Of a stretch of DNA of 64,000 nucleotides, positions 32,275 through 42,435 are shown in pieces. Origin of the DNA: Topomyia yanbarensis (lineage: Eukaryota; Arthropoda; Insecta; Diptera; Culicidae). The position numbers were made by a program, and so were the translations under genes. Under the pieces are notes generated by a model. The model did no database searches, was not told where the DNA came from, and saw nothing but the letters and a program-made list of their open reading frames with translations. Positions within the stretch are counted from its first letter, which is position 1. Each line of letters starts with the position of its first letter. The DNA lies in the NCBI RefSeq assembly GCF_030247195.1, contig NC_080671.1:205943397-206007396 (forward strand), given 5' to 3'.

Positions 32275-35178
32275 TTACCTGTAGCCTACTGGCAATCTGG
32301 ATGGTAGCAGCCGAGACTGCGTTCCACTTCTCCACCGTTTGCACATCCGCTGAATAAGGGTATCCGGGGTTGTGTCCCAGCCACAGACGTCAAGCATTGC
32401 TCTTCTTTCGACGTCGAACCGATGACATACGAACAGTATGTGTTCGGCAGTTTCGTCTACACCTGGGCAGTCCGGGCAGACTGGGACCTCCGCGTGTCCG
32501 AACCTGTGGAGGTACTGACGGAAACAGCCATGGCCTGACAGGAATTGTGTCAGGTGGAAGTGAACTTCCCCATGGGGTCTTCCCACCCAGCTCGATATGC
32601 TAGGTATCAGCCGGTGGGTCCACCTACCTTTCGAGGAGTTGTCCCACTCACGCTGCCATCTGGCGACCGAGGTCACCCTGGTGCGCTCGCGGGCTCCCCT
32701 ATTTCCACGTAGCTCAAAGCACTCCTCATCTTCCCGAATGACCAGCCCGACTGGCATCATGCTCGCTATCACGCAGGATGCATCGTGTGATACCGTGCGG
32801 TAGGCAGATATCACTCTGAGGCACATCACGCGGTAGGTGCTCTCCAGTTTCTGTAGGTAACTGGTTACCCTCAGTGCTCTTGACCATGACGGGCCGCCGT
32901 ACCTGAGGATAGATACGGCAACGCCTGCCAGTAACCTACGTCTACTGGCGCACACCTTTGAGCTGTTGGACATCATTCTCGATAGTGCCGCAACAGCAGT
33001 CGACGCTCTCTTGCACGTATAGTCGACATGGCTGCCGAAGGTCAGCTTGTCGTCTATAATGACTCCGAGAGACTTCAGACTTCGCTGTGAAGTGATCGCG
33101 ACTTCTCCCACATGGATAACTGCATGTACCTCCGTCTTATGATGAGCGAGCTCCAGGCCTCTCGCGCTCATCCATTCCTCCACCGTGCTAATCGCGTGTT
33201 CTGCGGTTAGTTCTACCTCAGGAATTGACTCCCCGTAGACCTCCAAGGTTACGTCGTCGGCAAAGCCGACGATCTTGACCCCAGGAGGGAACTTCAGTCT
33301 CAGAACCCCGTCATACATGAGGTTCCATAGCACCGGGCCTAGGATCGAGCCCTGCGGGACTCCGGCGGTAATCGGAACCCTTTTCTGACCGGCATCGGTC
33401 TCGTATATCAGTACGCGGTTTTGGAAGTAACTTTCCAGGATCCGGTACAGACCCACCGGTAGGCTAAGCCGGTGTAACGAGAGCGCGATGGCATCCCAGC
33501 TTGCGCTGTTGAATGCGTTCTTCACGTCAAGTGTCACTAACGCACAGTATCGAATACCTCGCCTTTTTCGTTGGATCGCTATCTCGGCAGTATTTATCAC
33601 TGAGTTGAGAGCGTCCACTGTGGACTTACCCTTCCGAAAGCCAAACTGGTTGCTTGACAGACCGTCCGTACCTTCCGCGTACGGGGTGAGCCTGTTGAGG
33701 ATGATCCTCTCAAGCAGTTTGCCAGTCGTGTCTATCAGGCAGATTGGTCTGTACGCCGATGGGTCGCCTGGCGGCTTCCCGGGCTTCGGCAACAGCACCA
33801 GTTTCTGCCTTTTCCATCTATCGGGGAAACGGCACTCGTCAAGACATCTCTGCATAGCTAGCCTGAACATGTTCGGGTTCGCTATGATCGCTGCCTTGAG
33901 AGCGTTGTTCGGAACTCCATCCGGCCCTGGAGCTTTGTTCATTGCTAGGGATTTAGCCACTGCGAGTAGTTCTTCGTTCGTCACTGGAGCCACCATTTCG
34001 ACCGTGCCCGCACTGTCTCGTAGTGCAGGTGGCCAGGGGCTTGTGGCTCGAGACGGGAAGAGTACTTCGATAATCGTTGCCAACCGGTCCGGAGACCATT
34101 CTGGGGGTGAGGAGCCCCCTTTGGTCTTGGCCATCACAATCCGGTAGGCGTCACCCCACGGATTCGCGTTGGCACTCTCACACAGGTTGTCGAAACACGC
34201 TCTCTTGCTGCTTTTAATAGCCTTGTTAAGGGCTAATTTCGCAGCTCGAAACACTTCACGGCGGTTCTCTCTTGCATCCTCGGTGCGAGCTCTTTGCATC
34301 CTACGTCTAGCTCTGAGGCAGGCTGACCGTAGAGCTGCAATCTCGGCACTCCACCAGTATACCGGGCATCTACCGTTTCTTGGCAGTGTTTTTCTCGGCA
34401 TAGTGGCGTCGCACGCGCGTGATAGAACAGCTACCAGCGCATCCCCGCTTAGACTGTCGGTGTTGGCCTCCAGTCCCAGGGCCGCGGTGAAAGCTTCGCT
34501 GTCGAAGTGATTGGACTTCCACCCGCGTACCTGACAGGGATCTCCCGCCCTCGGATGCTGCACACCATAGTTGATCTTAAAGCGGATTGCTAAATGATCA
34601 CTATGGGTGTAGCCTTCGTCTACCCTCCATTCCATGCCTGGAGCCAGACTCGGGCTGGCAAAGGTCAAATCAATCCACGCCTCCACTCCGTTTCTACGGA
34701 ATGTACTAGCGGAGCCATCATTAGCTAGCACAGTATCGAGTTTCGCAAACGCTTCCATTAGCGCTTGACCCCTGCTATTTGTACAGCGGCTGCCCCACTC
34801 CACTGCCCAAGCGTTGAAGTCTCCCGCTATTACTACCGGTTTCCGGCCCACGAGGTCCGACGAGAGCCTGTCGATCATCTGGTAGAACTGTTCTATTGGC
34901 CACCTTGGTGGGGCGTAGCAGCTGCAATAGAACACACCATTGATCTTGGCAATCGCCACACCCTCGGCGGAGGGGTGTATTACCTCTTGAACCGGGAACC
35001 TTCCCGTTGTACAGATTGCCACCATTCCAGACCCGTCCGACACCCAATTGCCGTTGCCGGCAGGGATGCTGTACGGGTCTGATAAGAGGGCGACATCTGT
35101 CCTCGACTCCGAGACCGACTGCCACAGCAGCTGTTGGGCTGCTGCACAATGGTTAAGATTTAGCTGTGTGACTCTCAC
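32275..35178 (-). CDS. LINE ORF2: endonuclease and reverse transcriptase
   Basis: A 967-codon frame. Residues 1-200 are an APE-type endonuclease: QLNLNHC at 5-11, AGDFNAWAVEWGS at 118-130, WIDLTFAS at 168-175, HSDHLAI at 192-198. Residues about 420-700 are the reverse transcriptase: TLDVKNAFN at 549-557, GVPQGSILGP at 606-615, and the catalytic FADD at 639-642. A C-terminal C-x2-C-x8-H-x4-C knuckle lies at 901-918. ORF2 overlaps the ORF1 stop by 4 bases (GTGA), so it appears to start at GTG by termination-reinitiation. R1-clade ORF2 proteins are about 1000 residues. Here the last ~20 codons depart from the family pattern, and the familiar C-terminus continues in another frame to about 32234, which implies a one-base change near 32330-32345. 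Confidence 0.92.
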   Translation of the reverse strand: MRVTQLNLNHCAAAQQLLWQSVSESRTDVALLSDPYSIPAGNGNWVSDGSGMVAICTTGRFPVQEVIHPSAEGVAIAKINGVFYCSCYAPPRWPIEQFYQMIDRLSSDLVGRKPVVIAGDFNAWAVEWGSRCTNSRGQALMEAFAKLDTVLANDGSASTFRRNGVEAWIDLTFASPSLAPGMEWRVDEGYTHSDHLAIRFKINYGVQHPRAGDPCQVRGWKSNHFDSEAFTAALGLEANTDSLSGDALVAVLSRACDATMPRKTLPRNGRCPVYWWSAEIAALRSACLRARRRMQRARTEDARENRREVFRAAKLALNKAIKSSKRACFDNLCESANANPWGDAYRIVMAKTKGGSSPPEWSPDRLATIIEVLFPSRATSPWPPALRDSAGTVEMVAPVTNEELLAVAKSLAMNKAPGPDGVPNNALKAAIIANPNMFRLAMQRCLDECRFPDRWKRQKLVLLPKPGKPPGDPSAYRPICLIDTTGKLLERIILNRLTPYAEGTDGLSSNQFGFRKGKSTVDALNSVINTAEIAIQRKRRGIRYCALVTLDVKNAFNSASWDAIALSLHRLSLPVGLYRILESYFQNRVLIYETDAGQKRVPITAGVPQGSILGPVLWNLMYDGVLRLKFPPGVKIVGFADDVTLEVYGESIPEVELTAEHAISTVEEWMSARGLELAHHKTEVHAVIHVGEVAITSQRSLKSLGVIIDDKLTFGSHVDYTCKRASTAVAALSRMMSNSSKVCASRRRLLAGVAVSILRYGGPSWSRALRVTSYLQKLESTYRVMCLRVISAYRTVSHDASCVIASMMPVGLVIREDEECFELRGNRGARERTRVTSVARWQREWDNSSKGRWTHRLIPSISSWVGRPHGEVHFHLTQFLSGHGCFRQYLHRFGHAEVPVCPDCPGVDETAEHILFVCHRFDVERRAMLDVCGWDTTPDTLIQRMCKRWRSGTQSRLLPSRLPVGYR

Positions 35179-36524
35179 GGCTTCTTCTTATTTAACTCGC
35201 CGAAGGGACACGAAGGTCCGCCCATAGCATGTTTATGGGCTTGCTTCTTGGAGGTGCAGATAAGGCACTTATATGCCTTAGTGCACCCCCGCTCTTTATG
35301 CCCCTCCTCGCCGCATCGACGACATAGCTTGCTCCTGTCTAAGCCTTTGCATTCGTAAGCTTTATGGCCGGATTCTAGGCACCGATAGCACCTGTCCACT
35401 GAAGGCGGCTGGGGTATACTAATAGGGCATACCGACCAGCCGATCTTCAGCTTCCCTTTCTCGGTTACCTTTTTGGCATCCGCATTCAGTAGCCTGAGGT
35501 AGGCTACTTGGGTGCCAGAGGGTCCGTCTCTCAATCGCACAGAGGCCCGCTCGATTGTGACGTCGCATTGCTCCTTGACGGCTGCGACGACGTCTTCTGC
35601 GGTCGTGAACTCGTCCAAGTGCTTGCACTGGAGAGTTGTTTCCGCACCTAGCGACCTGATTTGGGCGCCCTCACCAAGGACCTCTTGGGCCAAGGCCTTG
35701 TATATTGCACTTGATTGTGCGCCTCGCTTCAGCACCAGGAGCATCTCTCCCGTGTTGGTGCGTCTTACGCTACGCACATCCTGCCCAAGGGCCGAGAGGC
35801 TCTCGGCCGCCTTCATCGATTTAAGGACATCGGCGTATTTGTCCTTGTCGGTTTTTAACCACAAGGCTTCGCCTCTGTCCTTGGCCTTCCTCGCAGGCCG
35901 CGGTACCTCCGGTTTCGGTGCCGGCTTTTTCTTGGTAACCAGCGTCCAGGGGTTTGAGCCCCCCTGCCCCGGTCGTGCCGGGTTGCTGGTACCATCGCTC
36001 TCCACAGCGAGGTCACTCTCGCCCTCGCTTACCTCACCCAGGCGGCGTTTGATCTTGACGGTTGCACGCCGAGTGGTGTCGGTTTTGGCACCCTCTCCTG
36101 GCGACTTCCTAGGGCGCTTCGCATTCGACGCCGTCTTGCGATTGCCCTTTCCTTTTCCCTTCGAGGGGAACTCGGTCGCCGTTCCGATCGACGTGGCTGC
36201 TCCGTAGAAGGTAAAGGCCACTGTCTGTGAACCTCTATTGACCTTCTCTCTTTCCTCCCTGTTGGAGGCCACTGTCTGGGTTTCTCTGTCGGGCCTCTCC
36301 CGACATTCCACCCTCTCAACATATGCCTGCTGTTCCTGTCTTGCGACACGAACAGCTTTCCGGAGCTCCAGAAGGCTCAACTTCAACTCCTTGGCTATGT
36401 TCTGCTTTGCGCTAGCGAAGTCGATTATAGCATCGAGTTGCTTCGCTACTTTGCGCATCGCAGCTATTGGCCCCTCCGATGCATTGGTAGGGGTATTGCC
36501 TACTGGTGCTTTCGAGTGCAGCAC
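35175..36524 (-). CDS. LINE ORF1: nucleic-acid-binding Gag-like protein
   Basis: A 449-codon frame. The N-terminal third is charged and helical-looking (KELKLSLLELRKAVRVARQE). The centre is basic and low-complexity (KGKGKGNRKTASNAKRPRKS, NLS-like). The C-terminus has three zinc knuckles: CYRCLESGHKAYEC, CRRCGEEGHKERGC and a longer CLIC...H...C form ending GPSCPF. Three CCHC knuckles at the ORF1 C-terminus are typical of R1-clade LINEs, where this protein coats the RNA and brings it to the target. The frame is intact and ends 4 bases inside ORF2. Confidence 0.92.
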   Translation of the reverse strand: MLHSKAPVGNTPTNASEGPIAAMRKVAKQLDAIIDFASAKQNIAKELKLSLLELRKAVRVARQEQQAYVERVECRERPDRETQTVASNREEREKVNRGSQTVAFTFYGAATSIGTATEFPSKGKGKGNRKTASNAKRPRKSPGEGAKTDTTRRATVKIKRRLGEVSEGESDLAVESDGTSNPARPGQGGSNPWTLVTKKKPAPKPEVPRPARKAKDRGEALWLKTDKDKYADVLKSMKAAESLSALGQDVRSVRRTNTGEMLLVLKRGAQSSAIYKALAQEVLGEGAQIRSLGAETTLQCKHLDEFTTAEDVVAAVKEQCDVTIERASVRLRDGPSGTQVAYLRLLNADAKKVTEKGKLKIGWSVCPISIPQPPSVDRCYRCLESGHKAYECKGLDRSKLCRRCGEEGHKERGCTKAYKCLICTSKKQAHKHAMGGPSCPFGELNKKKP

Positions 36525-36992
36525 TCATCGTTCCACTACTCTCCCCACGGGGGGGAGACCTCGCCAAACCACCTCTAGCGAAGGGGTTTGGCACCTCCGT
36601 CTGTTTATTTTTATTTTTATTTTGCTCCATGAAAAGTCCCACGAGTAGCGCGAGAAATATATGTCCGCCACGCCAGAGCTCCGCATTAGCGTGGTAAGGG
36701 ACGCTTACTGTGGGGGTTGCCCAGGTACCCCACAGGCTCCGTTAACGATCGAGCATCTTTTTCACCCCCTCGATCACTCATCCCTCGGCACGGGTCGCTT
36801 CACGCCTTGGAATTGGGGTTATGCCCTACCTTGCTTTACGTGGTGATCTCGGCCCGGATCATCACAACCATCCTCCTTTACCAGGGCTTTGGACCTGTAG
36901 CTCTGGTTCTCAATAGTTCCATGTACGTATGTTATTACAGACATGCTACTATTGGGATCCGTCATTCGCTAGCGGAGTTCCGTATGTATGCC

Positions 36993-37694
36993 TGTATGCA
37001 TGGATGTGTATAGGACCAATGTATCCCTGAGCAACATGGAAGGACATCTCTGAGCCACCAAAACGCTCATGGGAAGCCGGGTGCGCGGTCGTAGGTGTGA
37101 CCATAAAGCACTGCACACACTGTCAAGTGCAACGGATAGACGATAGGTGTACAGTTAATGCCCATAGGTTGCAGAAATAGGTTGTTAAGAGAGCCCGATT
37201 GCACACTGATAAATAACAATAACAATAACAATAATCAAATAGTTCGAGGATACCATGTGTGTAAGAATAGGTTCTGATATTATTTGACAATATAAAATTT
37301 AACTGCAACCGTTGGATTTGGCGAAACTTCCCATTCAGACGCGATGTTATGCTCCATCTAGCAGTAGCTGTGCTAATTTGGAAACCATGGGAGGGCTTTG
37401 CTCTAAGAGGAGATGAATAACAAATTTGCATCAAGTCTAAAAAAAATGCATTTAATTTCCATTTTTGCATCAACTTTATACTCCCTCGCAGAAAAGGTTG
37501 TTTAACAAACGTCCTACGTTGATCCACTTTTTGTTGAATGTAGGGCTAGTTTTTTTTAGGGTTTTGACGTCTTACACGCACCGCAAAATACATTGCACGC
37601 AACGCAAAATACATTATGAATTTCTATTTTAATGAAAAGACGGGCATTTAATTTCGCTGATTTTTAAAAATGCATCACAAGCGATCAGTCCATA
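36993..37694. other. intronic stretch without recognised features
   Basis: It begins with the remaining TGTATGCATGGATGTGTATA microsatellite that was the LINE target. AT-rich beyond; no gene seen. Confidence 0.45.
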
Positions 37695-39683
37695 CACTCA
37701 AAAAAATGTAAACGTTATGCCTATTGATTTTACACATAGATTTTTGCAATTTGCGGAGGCAGCTAGATACTATTTGCTGGTACATAAACCTAATGTGTGC
37801 ATTTACAAGAAATATTAATCTTACATTCACATTTCATAACTATAAGACACATAAAACCCGATTCTATAACAATATGCATATATAACTTGTGTGTGCATTA
37901 GAGTGGCTCGAAAATGACATTTTTCAGCACAGCACTTTTTGAGTTCCTTTTGTAGTCCCAAATGCCTGTGCAAAGTTTGGGAGCGGTCGGTTGCTTCCCG
38001 GGTTTGCGCATTGCGTTCAAAGTTTGTATGGGATTTTATATGGGGAAATCAATTATTTTGCATTTACGTTAATAAAGATCGCTATTTCACTCAATATGAA
38101 AAACCAGCTTTATAAAACGATAACTCAAACCTTGGTTAACAACTTTGTCAAAGACGGTAACTAGCTACGAGTTTTCAAAAAATAGTTATAACGATTTTAA
38201 AACTTATGGTTCAATCCAAATGCAGATATTCATTATTTCTTCCAACACTGTCAGTACACCACGACACCGATACTTTAAATTTAAATAAATGAGAATATAG
38301 TCATCGCAGAGACTTGGTACCTTTGAATGAAATGTTGAGAATGAATTGCTGAATAACATAGACGTAGTCAGAAAATGAAAAGAAGAGAGGGTGTGGTTTG
38401 TGTACTCCCCAGTTCCCTGTTTAGATAGTTTAATATAACATAAGGAGCACATCTTCAACGCAGTTATATACCGCCGAATTAAAAATTAATCTTACGTGTT
38501 TGAGTGCTACTATTTAAGGGAACTACTGTTATCTCATTTAAAATGGTACAGTGGTTTATAAGTTTTACATATTTTAAAACCCTATTTCTTGGCCGTTCAG
38601 AGTCAAAATTTAAAAAAAATGCATATCCTTAGATTTCTTGAAGTCTCGGAACTGTTTCTATTGACGTTTTCGTTTGAGAATCTAGGAACGATACCAGGAT
38701 AGTTATTTCAAACAAGCGTTATTAGATAAAATTGAGTTGTTGTTCACGCAAAACAGAGGTGATGATGGCGAACCAGAAATATACTTCAGGTTAGAACACA
38801 ACGCGATTTCCAGACCTGAGTTAGTTTTTGCCCCAAGCAAAAACAATACATAAATTTGTAGGTGTAAATTCTAAATATTGTAAATTGTTATTTCCAACAA
38901 CAAAGATTGTAGTATGATTCATATTTGGGCCTATCAAAATATTAAGAAAGTTCAGTCGTTGACATTTTCAAGGAAGTAATGATTCTTTGTCTTATACAAA
39001 ACAATCAAAAAAGGGACTGGGGAGTACACATGCCCCCCCCCCCCTCTTCTTTTCATTTTCTGACTACGTCTATGATATTCAGAAATTCATTCTGAACATT
39101 CGAAGGTACCAAGTCTCTGCGATGAATATCTTCTCATTTATTTATGTTTTTAATGTCGATGTCGGTGGTGCACCGGCAGTGTTGGAAAAAGCAATCAATT
39201 TCTGCATTTGAATTTTACCATAAGTTTTAAAATCGTTATAACTATTTTTTGAAAACTCGTAGCTAGTTACGGTCTTCGACAAAGTTGTTAACCAAGGTTT
39301 GAACTATAGTTTTATAAAACTGGTTTTTCATATTCAGTGAAATAGCGATCTTTATTAACGTAAATGCAAAATAATTGATTTCCCCATATAAAATCCCATG
39401 CAAACTTTGAACGCAATGCGCAAACCCGCGAAGCAACCAATCGCTACCAAATTTTGCACAGGCATTTGGGACCACAAAAGGGACTCAAAAAGTGCTGTGC
39501 CCGCTAGTTTAAATCATTTTGAAGTTTTCCCATACAACCGCGAGCCACTCTAGTGTGCATACATAGCTTATACAGTTGACACATAGAAGGTATGTGTGCG
39601 CGTGATAACATTAGCATTTATTCTTCATATGTATTTTGAGTGGTTTGAAGCAAGTAGAATTAACGTTTGGATTTTTTTCAGTG
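37695..39683. mobile_element. TA-flanked MITE carrying a nested hAT-like hairpin
   Basis: The ends are CACTCAAAAAAATGTAAACG and, complemented, CACTGAAAAAAATCCAAACG, with TA at 37693-37694 and 39684-39685. Without the nested 1.65 kb element it is about 330 bp. The same terminal type occurs on the element at 40185-44062. Confidence 0.75.
37899..39552. mobile_element. hAT-like element forming a 1.65 kb hairpin
   Basis: Flanked by the 8 bp duplication GTGTGCAT (37891-37898 and 39553-39560), which fits nTnnnnAn. The termini are TAGAGTGGCTCG and its exact complement. The inverted arms extend about 530 bp (37899-38430 and 39000-39552) at high identity, for example TATGGGGAAATCAATTATTT on the left and AAATAATTGATTTCCCCATA on the right. 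The loop is about 560 bp. There is no transposase. Transcription through it, as part of sbb pre-mRNA, would give a long double-stranded stem. Confidence 0.9.
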
Positions 39684-39699
39684 TAGGCTTTGCTTCACC

Positions 39700-40180
39700 T
39701 TCGGTTGATTGAAGGACACATTCTACCACTATATTGAATATAACAGCTGTTTTGTTGATGTTTTACTCCGTGTAGACAAAAAGAGTTCAATACTTGTCAT
39801 TCATTTTGTTTCATTCACTGTTAAGATTCATAATCATGGCAAACTGTCAAATAGACTCATTCGGTTCTTGTTCGATATCATTGGGTTTATAATCATTAGT
39901 CATTTTAAGTGAATCGCAGTTCTTTAAAAAAGAATGGCGGTTCATTCATGCTTTTTGAAGAGTCGATTCTTTTGATCGATTCGTGATTCATTCGCCCATC
40001 TCTAATTCCCGGTCGTGTCCGTCCACCACAAGACTTTCACATCCGAAAAAAACCGTTGCAAGTTCAGTTCGAAAGGGTCTAAAATCGAAGATCATCACTG
40101 CTATCGGCGGAGGAGATGAATAAATACTGCAGATCACCCGTTCCGGTAGTAAAAACCAACCAAATAGGTAACCGCAATAT
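39700..40180. other. intronic stretch without recognised features
   Basis: AT-rich. TTTTGATCGATTC at about 39972 resembles 29410-29422, so a small shared repeat is possible. No gene. Confidence 0.4.
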
Positions 40181-41539
40181 CATACACTCAAAAAAATCCT
40201 CACATTAAAACTACGTGAAAAACCCTGTAGATTGATTTTAACTGTCAACCTCAATGTTTCATATGACATCAATGAATATTATGTGGGAATCTTCTAAAAT
40301 AGATTAGATCGCCATGTACGATTTATGTGATTTTAGCAAAAGTCAAAAAAATTGCATGAATTTCCGATGTGAAAAATCCAAATCGCAATATGGCGTATAA
40401 TACGCATCATCAGAATGTAAGTAATATAGAATATTTCAAAAATATTTTTGTTTATTAATGTTATACTTAATCTATTTGGTTATTTCAAGAAAGCATGTTG
40501 CACAGTTGGTAAAAGCTACGATTAGGCGGTTTAATCAGGGGATTCCGGCGGAAAAGCCTTGCATAGAATACTAGGTACTCTGAACTACTTCCATTGAAAC
40601 GCCGCTAAATCTAGTGGAGTTGTTTCATCATCAACTGATGAAAATAAGCAGTGCGGTTTTGGACAATTAAAGTAGGTATTTTTCAAAGAATATTACTAGC
40701 AAATGCAAAGTGATTGATAAACGGTGATATCCATGTATGTTGCAAGGTGTAGCGTCTTTGAATCGAGTAAGTTTTAGCAAACGCAAATAAATCACAGTAA
40801 ATGGTATTAAAACGGCGATGATTGCGTTTTCAAATGGTAATTCGCTGCTGTTTCTCGATCTGGTTATACCAATAAAATAAAAGCAATAAAACTTTTAACA
40901 TTGAAAAAACCCAAAAGGCTTATGGTACTATGCGCTTTTTGAATAGAGCCGCTAGAGTATTTACTATTCACATGCCACCATTTCTATATTTTTAGATTTT
41001 CGTAAGATAACTACAATATGGATTGGTATGCATACAATCCCTCAGGTTAGAGTTCGTATCAATGCCAGGTGCACATATTATTCTGTGGTTCATAATGTGC
41101 CGCACAGACTTTTAAAATTGTGCTGATTTATACTGATTTTGTTATAATGCACAGATTTCCAGTTTTCTGTTATAGTGCACAGACTAGCACAGAATTCTCA
41201 AGTTTTGAAATTTTTTACCTCACCAAACAACAAAAACTAAAAAGTTTGCGACTTGTTTTTCAGTCAAACTTACGTTTTCCTTAAGCACAGATTTTCAATG
41301 ATTTTTTATTGGCTGCGCACAGATTTCAAATTGATTTACCTTAATTTTAATTTTATATTCATGCTCCAAATATGTGCATGAAAATAAATTTAAAATCACA
41401 AAATATTTTTTTCTGTGTACAAACTAGTGGTGTGTAATCTCAAATTTAGTTGTCATTACTGCCTGAATTTACCGAATCCAGTATTAAATTGACTGAAGAT
41501 TCCTGGTTTGTATACTTTAATAATTAAATTATTATTAAT

Positions 41540-41800
41540 AAACAACTTCTTTGCCTCAGGTAAGACTTCAAGAGTTCGAGAAATGTTTCATCCAGCTGAA
41601 AAGTGCCGATGCGGCACCATTCGAAATCCAGAGCAAGGAATTCATAAAACGCACAACAATCATCTGGACAACTTGAAGTTTTCCCTCGAGAAAGAGTCCG
41701 AAACAAAGGAGCAGTATGTTAAATATAGCGGTATCATTACAACCGTTGAATGAATATGTTACGGTGGATTATAATCGAGACCTTCGATAGCAACTTGTGG
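41540..41800 (+). pseudogene. unrecognised coding remnant
   Basis: One frame reads LQEFEKCFIQLKSADAAPFE, then IQSKEFIKRTTIIW, to a stop at about 41677. A second frame continues LKFSLEKESETKEQYVKYSG, and a third continues PLNEYVTVDYNRDL. The stretches follow one another with protein-like composition, unlike the surrounding AT-rich DNA. That suggests one ancestral exon broken by small frameshifts. I do not recognise the family. It may be a remnant of the gene once carried by the surrounding inverted-repeat element. Confidence 0.35.
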
Positions 41801-41974
41801 CTTACACAACAGTGAGTATACCATAATTAAATACCATTAAATATATATGTAACACTAGGTAAGGTAAGGTGCGATATGTCAAAAGTGTGTGTATTTGTCA
41901 TAATTCCATACTATTTAATATTTTAGTCATTTTTATGGATTTTAAGTCATTTGTGCATTTCGAATAGGTTTGTG

Positions 41975-42435
41975 TTGTTCCAGTACACGTTTCTTGCTCC
42001 GGAGCAAGCCACAGTTCTAACCATTCCGGAATCTGTTCGGAATTCCGATTGGATTGAGTATGAGTACCAGCTCAAATGCAACAACCGATTCCGTTCCGAC
42101 TCAATCGGTTGTTGCATTACGAGCTGGAATCCATACTGACTGCATTCCGAGTCAAATTCCGATTGGTTTAAACGAACAGGAGCACAAAAAACTCCCCTCT
42201 TTTAATGTGGTTTGCTACAAGCAGAAGAGAAAAGAGAAGAAGGGAATGTAGGAACATATTAGTGGTTGTTCCAATACACGGAAGTTACTCCGGAGCAAAC
42301 AGGAGTAAAAAAACTTGCTCCTTTTTGCTCAGGTTTGCTACCAGAAGAAGAAAAAAGAGAAGAAGAGGGTACAGGAACGATTTTCTCCCTGTTTACTCCA
42401 GAGTATTTCCAGTTGCTCCTGGTACTGGAACAAAT
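41975..42435. repeat. inverted repeat with inner hairpin
   Basis: The outer pair is TGTTCCAGTACACGTTTCTT near 41978 and the complement of CTCCTGGTACTGGAACA near 42432. An inner hairpin lies at 42055-42140: CCAGCTCAAATGCAACAACC pairs with GGTTGTTGCATTACGAGCTGG (first 20 bases). Repeated CTCCGGAGCAA words occur. A MITE-like structure. Confidence 0.6.

Larger units (their letters stand above)
31304..36979 (-). mobile_element. R1-clade (Waldo-like) LINE, nearly full length
   Basis: A 5.68 kb non-LTR retrotransposon on the minus strand. In its own direction it has a 5' UTR (36979-36525), ORF1 (36524-35175), ORF2 (35178-32275), a 3' UTR with a short repeat array, and an 11-base poly(A) at 31314-31304. 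It is flanked by the 13 bp duplication CCGTATGTATGCC (31291-31303 and 36980-36992). The target is rich in TATG/TGTATG, which is (ACAT)n on the other strand. R1-clade Waldo elements are known to insert in (ACAY)n, so both the protein type and the target point to a Waldo-like element. A frameshift near the end of ORF2 probably makes this copy imperfect. Confidence 0.93.

Noticed and set aside
33488..34147. 219-codon plus-strand frame, and others at 35512-36207 and 36238-36648
   Set aside because: Antisense shadows of the LINE ORF1 and ORF2, whose minus-strand frames have full domain support.
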